Below, one piece after another: positions 49,501-57,734 of a DNA stretch of 64,000 nt. The notes below the pieces were generated by a model. It was not told where the DNA came from and did no database searches. It worked only from the letters and a program-made list of their open reading frames with translations. Numbering within the stretch: the stretch's first letter is position 1; every line of letters begins with the position of its first letter. Made by a program: the position numbers and the translations under genes. Source of the stretch: JAEUHQ01 sp964538915 (lineage in GTDB: Bacteria; Planctomycetota; UBA1135; UBA2386); the NCBI GenBank assembly GCA_964538915.1, contig CAZIFB010000026.1:1-64000 (forward strand), read 5' to 3'.

Positions 49501-50226
49501 GATGCCGTTGGCGCTGAAGAGAATGGCTCGCTCCGCCGGCTCGAACTCCGCGTCCGGCTCCGGGTCCGCGGTCCGCCTCGGCACTTCGTCGAGGCTGCCG
49601 ATCGTGGCGAGGATTCCTTCCCACTCGTCCGAACGGCGGGCGACCTCGAGCAGGAGGCTGTTCACCTCGAACTCGGGGCACTTCTCGAACTGCGCGCGCG
49701 CGGCCGGGTCGGTCAGTTCGCCCTTGTAGAACTCGAACGTGCCGTGTCGCCACGTGAACAGCGCGAACAGGTCCTCCGCGACCTGCATACCCGCGACTTC
49801 GTCGATCTGGTCCTGCGTCAGCAGGCCCTGCTTGACCAGGAGTTCCCCGAGAGGGAGGTTCTCCTTCCGCTGCAGGACGAGGGTCGAACGCAGCGCTTCC
49901 CCATCCAGCAGGCCGGCCTGCACGAGGCGCTGGCCGAGGCGGCGGATGGACAGGCGCGCCGGCACGCGGATGCGCACCGTCCCGTTCGTGCAGTAGACCT
50001 GCCGCTCCTCGATCGGGTTGCGCACGTGCAGCAACCCCTCCATCTTCGACATCGCGAGGGTCTGAAAGATGTCGGCGAGGTTGATCTGCTCGAGATCGCC
50101 GCGCATCGTCACCGTCTGTGCGTCGCGCGGCGCCGAGGCCTGTGCGGCGGACTCCTCCGTGGCGGCCGACGCCGCCAGCAGGAAGTCGACTTCCGCTTCG
50201 TTCAGGACCTGGCCCTTGTTCCCCAT
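46597..50226 (-). CDS. Large DUF4388 / TPR / PEGA / PQQ-propeller membrane protein
   Basis: 1209 residues. Residues about 40-190 match DUF4388/PatA-N-type signalling domains (GDLEQINLADIFQTLAMSKMEGLLHV, QRLVQAGLLDGEAL, GELLVKQGLLTQDQIDEVAG), which occur in gliding and signalling proteins. TPR-like helices follow (about 300-480), then a transmembrane helix (about 490-510, TTMIAGAVLLGGMGVVFW), a second helical region, and a PEGA-like domain (about 845-890, IESRPAGGIISCNGKELGPAPMTL). The C-terminal PQQ-type beta-propeller has FDKSGNLVFVDRAGVVRSIHATTG and RCVDLATGSVRWSKD repeats. The propeller is predicted outside and DUF4388 inside. Its ATG overlaps a divergent ATG at CATG 50224-50227. Confidence 0.8.
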   Translation of the reverse strand: MGNKGQVLNEAEVDFLLAASAATEESAAQASAPRDAQTVTMRGDLEQINLADIFQTLAMSKMEGLLHVRNPIEERQVYCTNGTVRIRVPARLSIRRLGQRLVQAGLLDGEALRSTLVLQRKENLPLGELLVKQGLLTQDQIDEVAGMQVAEDLFALFTWRHGTFEFYKGELTDPAARAQFEKCPEFEVNSLLLEVARRSDEWEGILATIGSLDEVPRRTADPEPDAEFEPAERAILFSANGIATYRDLADQTTFPLFEAARAARALVAAERLTNVDDDGMVAAATEQATLGQGKRALLLLQTLRDRPGTRSLSVIEAMSKALEKAGERRLAGTLLLEAAQQHAEPEQALALARRARDLAPNDAGTISFLRTTLLAHSEPDSAELEKCTLDLLDALIDADLTATALEIVADARNTGTMRPQILLREAKARQKARDTQGAVEVLMELAASYEAQSDKERALETYDAVLRLDRSRKDVQKIVTQMRRTRAGRIARLTTMIAGAVLLGGMGVVFWQQSAFESATKEADTAVTAFLEAGDRSGARRCWAEWRERLGDCEPIVDLLSRIDFADAAQKTKLEKAARKEINDALTAAANLLDSGQIEAALKGYAVLLERESLREEVTSVAGQRLEVLLGLLEQAAKAMVHGMPPEPSSLFDRRDLEQRSADLSSTCPLKLVKAFQELHRLNSDKALPEFLSDSARARIDKLASESMPLFARAAELTAAYAEALQRNEHQRRLDPLFKAAVEREAANDFRGALDLYRTLENEPASDDQLRAHFRDQVARYTKICQMIDVVDNATRAGDFAEAQKGYRALRLSFDKVPFERLVRLPIRIESRPAGGIISCNGKELGPAPMTLSYLPAEESRIRVSLEGFRAAEAVVTGDTRGTWIGHLVAEPARSFAFDARVEVPPAFDKSGNLVFVDRAGVVRSIHATTGETRWVFRSGDLSGLLGRPFVWENQVLVTSLDGELRALDAVRGEPLWTRPDFASDVAPAMTDKFLLVATTDRVLHAVDLAARAEIHAPLDDAPHDQVLAQGRNVIVGGARGLVSAFTLPDLASAWKTQLADVVQPSLAIGDNVVVAMDDAGHLRCVDLATGSVRWSKDLDVETLGRPAIVRGAALVSTPDRIVRLDLVTGAERGAIVRLDDAWAGGPIAIGDRLAVSMANGSVQILDAERSEHLFRLDGGGREGSLLKAGSSLFVVHADRRIAMFPALR

Positions 50227-50272
50227 GTTGGATGACGTGACGCACCGACGACGTTGCTCTCCGCGTGAGAAC

Positions 50273-51772
50273 GTGAGGACCGCGGTCGCTCGCTGCGCCG
50301 TCGGTATCGGTGTTCTCTGCTGTGCCGCTCAAGGGCTGATCGCACAGGACGGAGCCGCCGGTGGCGTGGGCTGGATCGGCACGCGCGACGAGAGATTCCG
50401 TGAGCGGTTCCGTCAGGTTCTGCTCGCCGTCCCCACCCAGGACCTGGCCGCCGGATGGACGTTGGCATCGGATCTCGGACGCCCGGCGGCACCACTTCTC
50501 TGGGAGATGACCGCGGCGGAGTCGGCCAACGTGGGCCCCCGACTCGTAGTGATGGCGGCCGCGATCTTCGCCGGCGGGCCGCTCGAGGACGAACGGCTCT
50601 TCGCCTGGCTCGAGCGCCCGAAGCCGATGCTGGAGGAGCGGGTGCTCGTTTCGATGCTCCTGGCTCTCGGTCCCAAGCGAATCCGGGCCAAGACCGAGTT
50701 CCGCAGTCGCGTGCTCGGGCCGAACCGTTCGCCGGAGCAGATTCTGGGGATCGCCGCGCGCCTCGCTTGCGGTCGCTTCGTCGGCCAGGACACGGGGACG
50801 CCGCTCCTCCTCGACGACGATCCGGGCATCGCGGCAGCGGCGATCTACGCAGGGGACGACGTCCCGGCTTCGATCGAGAACCGGCTGTGGAACCTGAGGG
50901 CACCGGAACGGCACGCGGAACTGTTCTGGCGCGCGGCGATGCTGGGTGGTGCGCGCCAGATCGCCGAACACGGCGCCGTGTCCGACGTACTGCTCACGCG
51001 CGCGCGTGACCTGATGGCCTTGCCCGGCGACCAATTCGCCGCGGTCCGCGCGGCGGCGGCAACGTTCCGCGCGCGGGCTCGCGACCTGCGGGCCGACGGA
51101 CCTCGCCCGGACTGGCGAATGGTTCAGGCGATGGCCATCGATGTGGCCGGCGCGCGCGCACTGGCGGACTGGCTCGGCGCGGGGGCGCAACCGCGCGACG
51201 AGGAGCCCCAGCGTCTCGCGGTGGCGTACGTGCTCTCCCGTGACACCGATCAGGTGGTGGCGGAGCGCGGCACATGGGGAGCCGACACACGCATCGCGAA
51301 ACACGTCGCGATCGCACTCGCATGGCGGCTCCTGGGCGAAACCGCGCCGAGTTCGATCGAACTCCAAGTGCCCGCGGCCCCGGAGTGGGCATTCGTCCGT
51401 TGGGCGACCGGAGCGTCGATCGACGCCGCGGGACAGATCGAAGACCCTCAGCTCCGGGTGGCGCTCGGCCTCGCGCTGAACGGACGCATCGGCAGGGACG
51501 CGCTCCGCACGGCGCTCGAGGACGCCTTGTGGCGTTGGGGCAGCCACCCCGCGCAGGCAGTGGTCGAGCAGGAACGGCTGCTCGTGCGGGATCTGCTGCT
51601 CGTGGGGAGCAACCTCGGAGGCAGCAAGTACGTGCCGCACATCGTGACCGAACAGCGGTACCGACCGACGGGGATCGGACCGGACGCGACCTTCTTCCGG
51701 ATCGCCGTCGCCGCGTACGATTTCCTCGCTCGGCCCCGCGGCCCCGTGCCTGCCGAACACCGGCTCCGCTGA
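50273..51772 (+). CDS. Secreted protein of unknown function with helical repeat-like body
   Basis: 499 residues from the GTG at 50273, chosen because it gives a compact signal peptide (VRTAVARCAVGIGVLCCAAQ, ending GLIAQ). An ATG at 50225 in the same frame is possible, but it overlaps the divergent DUF4388 start codon and makes an oddly long n-region. The body is alpha-helical and HEAT/armadillo-like in feel (PAAPLLWEMTAAESANVGPRL, ERVLVSMLLALGPK), with no catalytic motif seen. It is probably periplasmic. It is 225 bases upstream of the kinase gene and may be part of the same neighbourhood, though not clearly cotranscribed. Confidence 0.65.
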   Translation: MRTAVARCAVGIGVLCCAAQGLIAQDGAAGGVGWIGTRDERFRERFRQVLLAVPTQDLAAGWTLASDLGRPAAPLLWEMTAAESANVGPRLVVMAAAIFAGGPLEDERLFAWLERPKPMLEERVLVSMLLALGPKRIRAKTEFRSRVLGPNRSPEQILGIAARLACGRFVGQDTGTPLLLDDDPGIAAAAIYAGDDVPASIENRLWNLRAPERHAELFWRAAMLGGARQIAEHGAVSDVLLTRARDLMALPGDQFAAVRAAAATFRARARDLRADGPRPDWRMVQAMAIDVAGARALADWLGAGAQPRDEEPQRLAVAYVLSRDTDQVVAERGTWGADTRIAKHVAIALAWRLLGETAPSSIELQVPAAPEWAFVRWATGASIDAAGQIEDPQLRVALGLALNGRIGRDALRTALEDALWRWGSHPAQAVVEQERLLVRDLLLVGSNLGGSKYVPHIVTEQRYRPTGIGPDATFFRIAVAAYDFLARPRGPVPAEHRLR

Positions 51773-51934
51773 CCTCGCGCTTGACCCGCTGTCGGCAGCT
51801 GGCCACGATGTCGCGCCACCTTTCGGTGCGGCGTCGCCGAACCGGTGCGTGGGGCTGCTCAGACCCGAAGGGCGGTCCTTTGCAACGTGCCGGGGGAGGT
51901 CGCGTTGTCCGCCGTGCGCCGGGCCCCGCTGCGA

Positions 51935-51952
51935 CGCCATCCTCCGATGGCG
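51935..51952 (+). promoter_or_regulatory. Leader hairpin upstream of the second kinase gene
   Basis: Perfect 7-bp stem CGCCATC/GATGGCG with a 4-nt loop (CTCC), 45 bases before the kinase ATG. It could act as a terminator for the upstream gene or as an mRNA leader structure. The rest of the 225-bp region includes TTGACC at 51781-51786 with CACGAT 17 bases later, a weak promoter candidate. Confidence 0.3.
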
Positions 51953-51997
51953 GCCCGACGGGACCGCGCACCCCGCTGCGACGACCCTGATTCCTTC

Positions 51998-54900
51998 ATG
52001 GCGATTCCGGAGAACGACGGCAACCTCGATCGAGCGACAGAAGTCGAGGGCTACAAGGTCCTGCCCCCCTGCGTGCTCTACGGCAAGATCGGCCAGGGTG
52101 GCATGGGGGCGGTCTACCGGGGCCGGCACCTCAATCTCGACATCGACGTCGCGGTGAAGTGCCTGAAGCCCGGGCTCGTCGGCACCGACGACCAGTTCGT
52201 GGTGCGCTTCCGCCGCGAAGCGCGCTCGGCCGCGCAGATCAACCACCAGAACGTGATCCGCGTCTACGACGTCGCGGAGGACCAGGGACTGCACTACCTC
52301 ATCATGGAGCTGGTGCAGGGCGAGACCGCGCGCGAACGCGTAGTGCGCAAGCAGCGGCTCGGGGTCGGCGAGGCGCTCGAGATCGTCTACGGCGCCGCCC
52401 AAGGACTCGCAGAGGCGCACCGGAAGGGCTTCATCCACCGCGACATCAAGCCCGACAACATCATGATCTCGTCGAGCGGCCAGGTGAAGGTCGCCGACCT
52501 CGGGCTCGCGAAGCCGTCGATCCGCGACGACCACGCTTCGCTGCTCTCCGGCACGAACCTGGTGATGGGAACGCCGCAGTACATGCCGCCCGAGCAGTGG
52601 GAGAACACCACCAACGTGACGTCGGCGGCCGACGTTTGGGCGCTGGGCGCGACGCTCTACTATCTGCTCGTCGGCGGCGAAGCGATCCAGAAGGACTCGC
52701 TGCCGCGCATCATGCAGCGGATCATGCTGCAGCCCTTCCCCGATCCGCGGAAGGTGCGCCCCGACGTGCCCGACGATGTCGCGGCTCTGATCGCCAAGAC
52801 CACCGCGACCGCGGTCGTCGACCGGTTCCAAAACGCGCAGGATCTCGCGGAAGCGATCGACGGGCTCTCGACGCGCCGGACCGGTCTGAAGGACAAGGAA
52901 GCGGTGCCGACCTCCAAGGTCGACGCGCTCGTGTCGCCGCCCCCGGCCAAGACGCTCGCGAAGATCAAGTTCTGGCTCGACAAGCAGGGCCAGGACGGCG
53001 CCGCCGATGCCGCGACCAAGGGGCCGGACGGCACGATGGTGGTGAAGAGCGGTACCGAAGTCCTGCAGCCCCTGGCACTGTCGCCGAAGTCGCGCAAGCC
53101 GCTCCTCGCGGCGGTGGGCGGGCTCCTGGTCGTCGTGCTCGCGGTCCTGTTCGCGCTGAAGGGCGGGGGGCGGACGGGCATGTTCGCCGAAGTGGACCGC
53201 CTCGAGGCCACCGGGCGGTACGAAGAAGCGATCGAGGAGACGACACGCATCTACACCGACGATCCGAGCCTGCCCGGCAAGGGGGAGCGTCTCGGCAAGC
53301 TGACCTCTTCGCTAGCGCGCGAACTCGCGATGCGCGGCGAGTGGCGTGAGGCGCTCGTCCAGCTCGAACGCAGCCGCGCCCACAACGACTCGGCCGGCGT
53401 CCGCCAGCAGCGCACGGAGCTGCTCGATCGCATCCGCGCCGCACTCGAGTCGAAGTTCGTGCGTGAGAAGCCCGGCAGTGCGCCGATCGCCGCGGACGAA
53501 TCGCGTGCCGTGCGCTTCGTCGCCCGGCTCGCCGACCCGATCGTCGCGTCGCTGCGGATCGGCGGCGTGACGGCGACGCTGCAGGACGGCGTGTTCCAGG
53601 TGACCGTCGACATGCAGGGCAAGGGGAACGCGCCAGTCGAGGTCACGCTGACCACCGGCGACGCGCTCACTCTCGCACCATGGGCGATCACGCACGCCGG
53701 CCCGGCGCCGGTGCTGCCGCTCGCGAGCCTCGTGGTGTCCCCCGAATCGGTCACACTCGACGACGACAAGCCCGTCGAGTTGTCGATCCGTGTGGCGAAG
53801 GGCGCCGCGGTCACCGTCGACGGCGCCGCACAACGCGTCAGCGACGACGGCACCGTCCGGTTCCAGGTCCGCTCGAGCGAGGATCGGCCGCGCGCCGTCG
53901 AGATCGTGGTCCGGCAAGCGGGCTGCGCCGATGCGACGAAGACCGTTCCCGTGCAGCGCGCCTCGCGGAACTGGCAGATGGTCCGTCCGATCGAGGTGCA
54001 GGGCGCGCGTGCCATCGGCAACCAGCTGGTGACGAAGGAGACCACGGTCCGGCTCGTCGGCCGCGCCTCGGAGCGTGCCACGTCGCTGACGATCAACGGC
54101 TCGGCCATCGAGGCCAGGTGGAGCGACAACGGCGCGTTCGAGTGCCAGGTCGCCCTGCCGGCGAAGGGCGCAAACGTGCTCCACGTGTCGCTGCAGAAGG
54201 CGCTGCGGCCGGTGCTGACCCAGGACGTCACGATCGTGCTGGTGGGAGAGCCGTCGGTCGCACTCGCGGCTCCCAGCAAGGACGGCGACGTCACCGCCGG
54301 GTCGACGTACACGATCATGCTCTCGATCGACCCGTGGATCGAGATGATCGCGGCGCGGCGCGGCGGCGTACTGGTCAAGTCGGTCGACGTCCCGGTCGGG
54401 TCGACCAGTGCCCGCCTCGAAGTAGGGCTGCTCACGGGGGAGAACGTGTTCGAGATCGAAGCGGTGAACGTCGTCGGTCAGCGGCGAACCCTGCGTTCGA
54501 CACTCACGCGGAACGGCGGCGGGACTGGTGAAGCGCCCGGCGGAACAAGTGGCGAAACAGCGCCTCCGACGACGCGTGCTCCCGACATCGAAGCGGTCTT
54601 CGTGCTCGAGGAGGCCGGCGAGCGTCTCGTGGCTCGCAACCAGACGACGCGCCTCCGCTCCAACGTCCGGTTCCGCGTCGCGTCGACCGATCCGAAGTCG
54701 GCGGTCGTCTGCAACGGACGCGAGATCTCCGCTGACGAGTGCTTCTTTGCTCCCGGTGCGGGCATCCTGAAGGACGCCCGCGGCGGCCGAATCGAACTCC
54801 GCGCTCGCAACGATGTCGGGGCCTCCCGCGACGCCTTCGTCTTCCGTATCGAGATCGACGACGAAGCGCCCACGTTCGCGGTCAAGGGACCGGCCGGGGC

Positions 54901-55126
54901 GGTGGGCGCCGGCAAGCCGTTCGTCTGCTACGGCACCTGGAACGACAACTGCGCCGTCGTCAGCATCACGATCAACGGTCAGCCGGCGAAGGGAGCCGAC
55001 CCGAAGTCGTCGAAGGGCACGTTCTCGATCGAACTCCCGGCGATCGACGGGCCGGTCGAATACGAAGCGGTGTTCACCGACGAAGCCGGCAACGTGCGGC
55101 GCGAGAAGGTCTCGTTCGCTCCGTGA
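51998..55126 (+). CDS. Transmembrane Ser/Thr protein kinase with Ig-like extracellular region
   Basis: 1042 residues. The Hanks-type kinase domain (about 24-290) has glycine loop GQGGMGAV, Lys54, HRDIKPDN (147-154) and DLG (167-169) instead of the usual DFG; DLG is common in this bacterial group. Its activation segment has MGTPQYMPPEQW. A transmembrane helix (about 368-387) follows, then a short helical part and a long exterior region (about 480-1042) of several beta-sandwich, Ig-like or Big-like repeats (VVSPESVTLDDDKPVELSIRV, VALAAPSKDGDVTAGSTYTI, VRFRVASTDPKSAVVCNG). PASTA-like stalks of other kinases are replaced here by these repeats. It is a probable sensor kinase. Confidence 0.88.
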   Translation: MAIPENDGNLDRATEVEGYKVLPPCVLYGKIGQGGMGAVYRGRHLNLDIDVAVKCLKPGLVGTDDQFVVRFRREARSAAQINHQNVIRVYDVAEDQGLHYLIMELVQGETARERVVRKQRLGVGEALEIVYGAAQGLAEAHRKGFIHRDIKPDNIMISSSGQVKVADLGLAKPSIRDDHASLLSGTNLVMGTPQYMPPEQWENTTNVTSAADVWALGATLYYLLVGGEAIQKDSLPRIMQRIMLQPFPDPRKVRPDVPDDVAALIAKTTATAVVDRFQNAQDLAEAIDGLSTRRTGLKDKEAVPTSKVDALVSPPPAKTLAKIKFWLDKQGQDGAADAATKGPDGTMVVKSGTEVLQPLALSPKSRKPLLAAVGGLLVVVLAVLFALKGGGRTGMFAEVDRLEATGRYEEAIEETTRIYTDDPSLPGKGERLGKLTSSLARELAMRGEWREALVQLERSRAHNDSAGVRQQRTELLDRIRAALESKFVREKPGSAPIAADESRAVRFVARLADPIVASLRIGGVTATLQDGVFQVTVDMQGKGNAPVEVTLTTGDALTLAPWAITHAGPAPVLPLASLVVSPESVTLDDDKPVELSIRVAKGAAVTVDGAAQRVSDDGTVRFQVRSSEDRPRAVEIVVRQAGCADATKTVPVQRASRNWQMVRPIEVQGARAIGNQLVTKETTVRLVGRASERATSLTINGSAIEARWSDNGAFECQVALPAKGANVLHVSLQKALRPVLTQDVTIVLVGEPSVALAAPSKDGDVTAGSTYTIMLSIDPWIEMIAARRGGVLVKSVDVPVGSTSARLEVGLLTGENVFEIEAVNVVGQRRTLRSTLTRNGGGTGEAPGGTSGETAPPTTRAPDIEAVFVLEEAGERLVARNQTTRLRSNVRFRVASTDPKSAVVCNGREISADECFFAPGAGILKDARGGRIELRARNDVGASRDAFVFRIEIDDEAPTFAVKGPAGAVGAGKPFVCYGTWNDNCAVVSITINGQPAKGADPKSSKGTFSIELPAIDGPVEYEAVFTDEAGNVRREKVSFAP

Positions 55127-55144
55127 CGACCGGCTGCGCCGTTC

Positions 55145-56254
55145 TCACGCGAGCACAGCAACCACGGCGGCGATCTCCGCCGCCGTGAGATCCGGCCCGG
55201 GACTGACGCGCACGGTACCGGCGAGGTCGGTGCCGAGATGGCGGTGCAGCCAGGGCGCGCAGTGGAAGCCCGTGCGCACGTGGATGTCGGCCGACGCGAG
55301 CATCGCGCCGATCTCGGCCGGATCGAGGTCCGCATGGACGAAGCTGAGCACCGGCGCGCGTGCATACCCGGTCGGCGCTACGAGCCGGACACCGGACAGC
55401 CGGGTGAGCGCTTCCGCGAGCGCAACCGTGTTCGCGACCGAAGCGGCCAGCGCGGCACTTCGCACCGCGTCGTCGCGGTGCCGAAGCGCCGCTGCGAGCC
55501 CGAAGATCGCGGGCGTGTTGGGTGTGCCCGCCTCGAACGCGGCGGGCCACCGCGTCGGATGCTCGGCGAGGGCGGCGCTGCTGCCGGTGCCGCCCTGCTT
55601 CTGCGGCGCCAGTTCTCGGTCGCGCGAAGCGAGGAAGCCGATGCCGGGCGGACCGAGCAGGGCCTTGTGGCCGCTCGCGACGACGAAGTCGGCGCCGACG
55701 CGCAGATCGAACAGACCCGCCGTCTGGCACGCGTCGAGGACCGTGACGACGCCGGCGCGCCTGGCCACGTCACAGAACGCGGCCGCGTCGAAGCATGCAC
55801 CGGTGACATTGCTCGCGTGGGGGAACACGAACACGTTCGGACGGTGTGCCGCCAGCGCGGCAGCGACCGAATCGACCGACAGCGCACCGTCGGCGTCGGG
55901 CGCGATCACGTGGAGACGCAGGTTGCGTTCCCTCTGCAGGGTCACGAGCGGGCGCGCGACCGAGCTGTGTTCGAACGCCGTGGCGACGACGCCGTCGCCG
56001 GCGCGCAGCAGGGCGCGCAGGAGCAGGTTCAGGCTCTCGGTCGCCCCCGAATGGAAGGCCACGAGGTCGGACTTCGTGCCGGTGAGGGTCGCGACCAGCG
56101 AACGTGCCGCGGCAACTTCGGCGCGAGCGTCCTGACAACGCGGGCCGTCACCGCGATCGGCGCTCACACCGATGTCGTTGAACCAGCGCTGGACCCCCGC
56201 GAGGACCTGCGGCGGCTTCGGGAAACTCGTTGCGGCGTGGTCGAGGTAGATCAC
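55145..56254 (-). CDS. Class V aminotransferase, cysteine desulfurase/selenocysteine lyase-like
   Basis: 369 residues. The start MIYLDHAATSFPKPPQVL is typical of NifS/CsdB-like enzymes. The PLP lysine lies in VVASGHKALLGPPG, and a candidate catalytic cysteine is Cys332 in TGFHCAPWLH, matching the flexible-loop Cys of cysteine desulfurases. Expected reaction is L-cysteine to L-alanine with persulfide transfer. It is 12 bases downstream of the ThiF/MoeB-like gene, in the same operon. This resembles the subgroup of stand-alone cysteine desulfurase family proteins next to adenylyltransferases. Confidence 0.87.
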   Translation of the reverse strand: MIYLDHAATSFPKPPQVLAGVQRWFNDIGVSADRGDGPRCQDARAEVAAARSLVATLTGTKSDLVAFHSGATESLNLLLRALLRAGDGVVATAFEHSSVARPLVTLQRERNLRLHVIAPDADGALSVDSVAAALAAHRPNVFVFPHASNVTGACFDAAAFCDVARRAGVVTVLDACQTAGLFDLRVGADFVVASGHKALLGPPGIGFLASRDRELAPQKQGGTGSSAALAEHPTRWPAAFEAGTPNTPAIFGLAAALRHRDDAVRSAALAASVANTVALAEALTRLSGVRLVAPTGYARAPVLSFVHADLDPAEIGAMLASADIHVRTGFHCAPWLHRHLGTDLAGTVRVSPGPDLTAAEIAAVVAVLA

Positions 56255-56266
56255 GGGAGCCTCTCG

Positions 56267-57280
56267 TCAGGCGGCCCCGACCCATCGATCGAACAGCGCC
56301 CGAGCGCGCAGAGGATCGCTCACTCCGAACACCAGCGTGCGACCGTTGGGGAACACGCTGAAACGGCAGCCATCGGCCGTGAACCGGAGCAGATGCGCCG
56401 TCCGGACGACGTCCGTCGCGATGCCCGCGAGGCGAGAAGCCATTGCCTCGAGATCGACCGCGGTGCCGCGGGGCGCGTCGATCTGCACCGCATCGCGACC
56501 GCACAGCGTGACCGCCCCCGGGCGTTCACCGACGAGCGCCGGGAACGAGCCGCCCCGGCAGACGACGCAGTCCTCGGCTGGAGCGTTCGCCAGGGGCAGC
56601 ACGCCGTACTGGCCGCGCCACACGTCGCAGGTGAACACCCCGCGCGTCGTCTCGGCGCCCAGGATCAGCTTCATCGCTTCGGCAACCTGGAATGCCACGA
56701 CTGCCGCGATCGCGGGAGCGAGGATGCCGGCCGTTTCGCAGTTGCCGACGTCGGCCTGGCGCGGGGGCTCGGGCCACAGGCAGCGGAGGCATGGTCCGCC
56801 GGGACGCAACACCATCGCGGCACCTTCCGTGCCGACGGCGCCCGCGTAGATCCACGGGATCCTGTGCTGCGCACACCAGTCGTTGAGCACGTAGCGCGTC
56901 GCGAAGTTGTCGGTGCCGTCCAGCACGACGGTGGGCGGCGCGGCCAGATGCGAAAGGAACTCGACGTTGCAGTCCGCGACGTGCGCAGTGACCCGACAGT
57001 CCGCGTTCGCCGCGCGAAGGTGTGCGGCGGCGGCAACCGCCTTCGGGACCGCTTCGCGAGCGTCGGCTTCGGTGAACAGGATCTGCCGCTGCAGGTTGCT
57101 CCACTCGACGATGTCGCGGTCGACGACCTCGAGTTCGCCCACCCCCGCGCGGCAGAGGGCCGTGGCGGCGTGGGTGCCGAGTGCGCCGCAGCCGACGATC
57201 AGGACCCGGGAGCCGAGCAGCCGCCGCTGGCCCTCGGCCCCGACTCCCGTGACGCGCATCTGCCGGCTGTAGCGCTCCAT
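56267..57280 (-). CDS. ThiF/MoeB-type adenylyltransferase
   Basis: 337 residues from the ATG at 57280. It activates the C-terminal glycine of a ubiquitin-like sulfur carrier (ThiS/MoaD-like). The Rossmann loop is GCGALG (30-35), with Asp54 and Arg65 (NLQRQ). Zinc cysteines are Cys163/166 and Cys237/240. The probable catalytic Cys180 lies in NCETAGILAPA. The C-terminal 90 residues are a ThiS/MoaD-like or rhodanese-replacement extension (FSVFPNGRTLVFGVSDPLRARALFDRW), as in some ThiF proteins. No ThiS, MoaD or JAB peptidase gene is visible nearby. Start chosen at ERYSRQ, the family N-terminus. Confidence 0.9.
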   Translation of the reverse strand: MERYSRQMRVTGVGAEGQRRLLGSRVLIVGCGALGTHAATALCRAGVGELEVVDRDIVEWSNLQRQILFTEADAREAVPKAVAAAAHLRAANADCRVTAHVADCNVEFLSHLAAPPTVVLDGTDNFATRYVLNDWCAQHRIPWIYAGAVGTEGAAMVLRPGGPCLRCLWPEPPRQADVGNCETAGILAPAIAAVVAFQVAEAMKLILGAETTRGVFTCDVWRGQYGVLPLANAPAEDCVVCRGGSFPALVGERPGAVTLCGRDAVQIDAPRGTAVDLEAMASRLAGIATDVVRTAHLLRFTADGCRFSVFPNGRTLVFGVSDPLRARALFDRWVGAA

Positions 57281-57356
57281 GGCAGTTCGTCGATCGGGGT
57301 CAGTCGGCCCTTTGCCGACCGGCGGGGGATTCCGCGCGCGTCTCCACGGGTTCCGA

Positions 57357-57384
57357 GCGGGGCGCGCGCATCGCGTCGCCCCGC
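57357..57384 (-). terminator. Hairpin after the ferredoxin gene
   Basis: GCGGGGCG (57357-57364) pairs with CGCCCCGC (57377-57384), and the loop contains a further CGCG/CGCG pair around CAT with one unpaired T. On the minus strand it follows the ferredoxin stop by 11 bases and precedes the ThiF/MoeB-like gene. It may end the ferredoxin transcript or attenuate read-through into the sulfur-transfer genes. Confidence 0.6.
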
Positions 57385-57395
57385 GTGGCGGGCTC

Positions 57396-57638
57396 TCAGG
57401 ACTGGAAGTACGCGCGGTTCGTCTGCGCGAAGGCCTTCCACTCGGCCGGCAGGTCTTCTTCCGCAAAGATCGCGCTGACCGGGCATGCGTCGACGCACAG
57501 GGTGCAGTCGATGCAATCGTTGGGGTTGATGAAAAGCTGCGGATCGGCGTCCTTGCCGTGGATGCAGTCCACGGGGCAAACGTCGACGCAAGCCTTGTCC
57601 TTCACGGAGATGCAGGGTTGGGCGATGACGTGCGTCAT
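57396..57638 (-). CDS. 7Fe/8Fe-type ferredoxin
   Basis: 80 residues. The first cluster has Cys in PCISVKDKACVDVCPVDCIHG, and the second is CIDCTLCVDACPVSAI. Compared with the strict 2x[4Fe-4S] pattern, the N-terminal motif has an irregular cysteine spacing (C-x7-C-x3-C-x3-C), as in FdxA-type 3Fe-4S/4Fe-4S ferredoxins. It serves as an electron donor, possibly to iron-sulfur or sulfur-transfer chemistry encoded downstream. A TAGTCT -10-like box lies upstream on the minus strand (57672-57677), with a leader of about 30 bases. It may be cotranscribed with the ThiF/MoeB-like and desulfurase genes through the intervening hairpin. Confidence 0.92.
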   Translation of the reverse strand: MTHVIAQPCISVKDKACVDVCPVDCIHGKDADPQLFINPNDCIDCTLCVDACPVSAIFAEEDLPAEWKAFAQTNRAYFQS

Positions 57639-57734
57639 GAGGCGGGTTGCAGAGAAGTTGGAAGGCGACTGAGACTAGCGGCGAACGCGGGCAACACCAG
57701 CGTTCGCTCGTGCACGCCGGGCGCGGCGCGCAGG

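Noticed and set aside
44959..50235. Plus-strand open frame of more than 1700 codons opposite RluA, the PEP-CTERM gene and the DUF4388 gene
   Set aside because: Reads antisense through three genes with firm domain evidence; composition is Arg/Val/Glu shadow.
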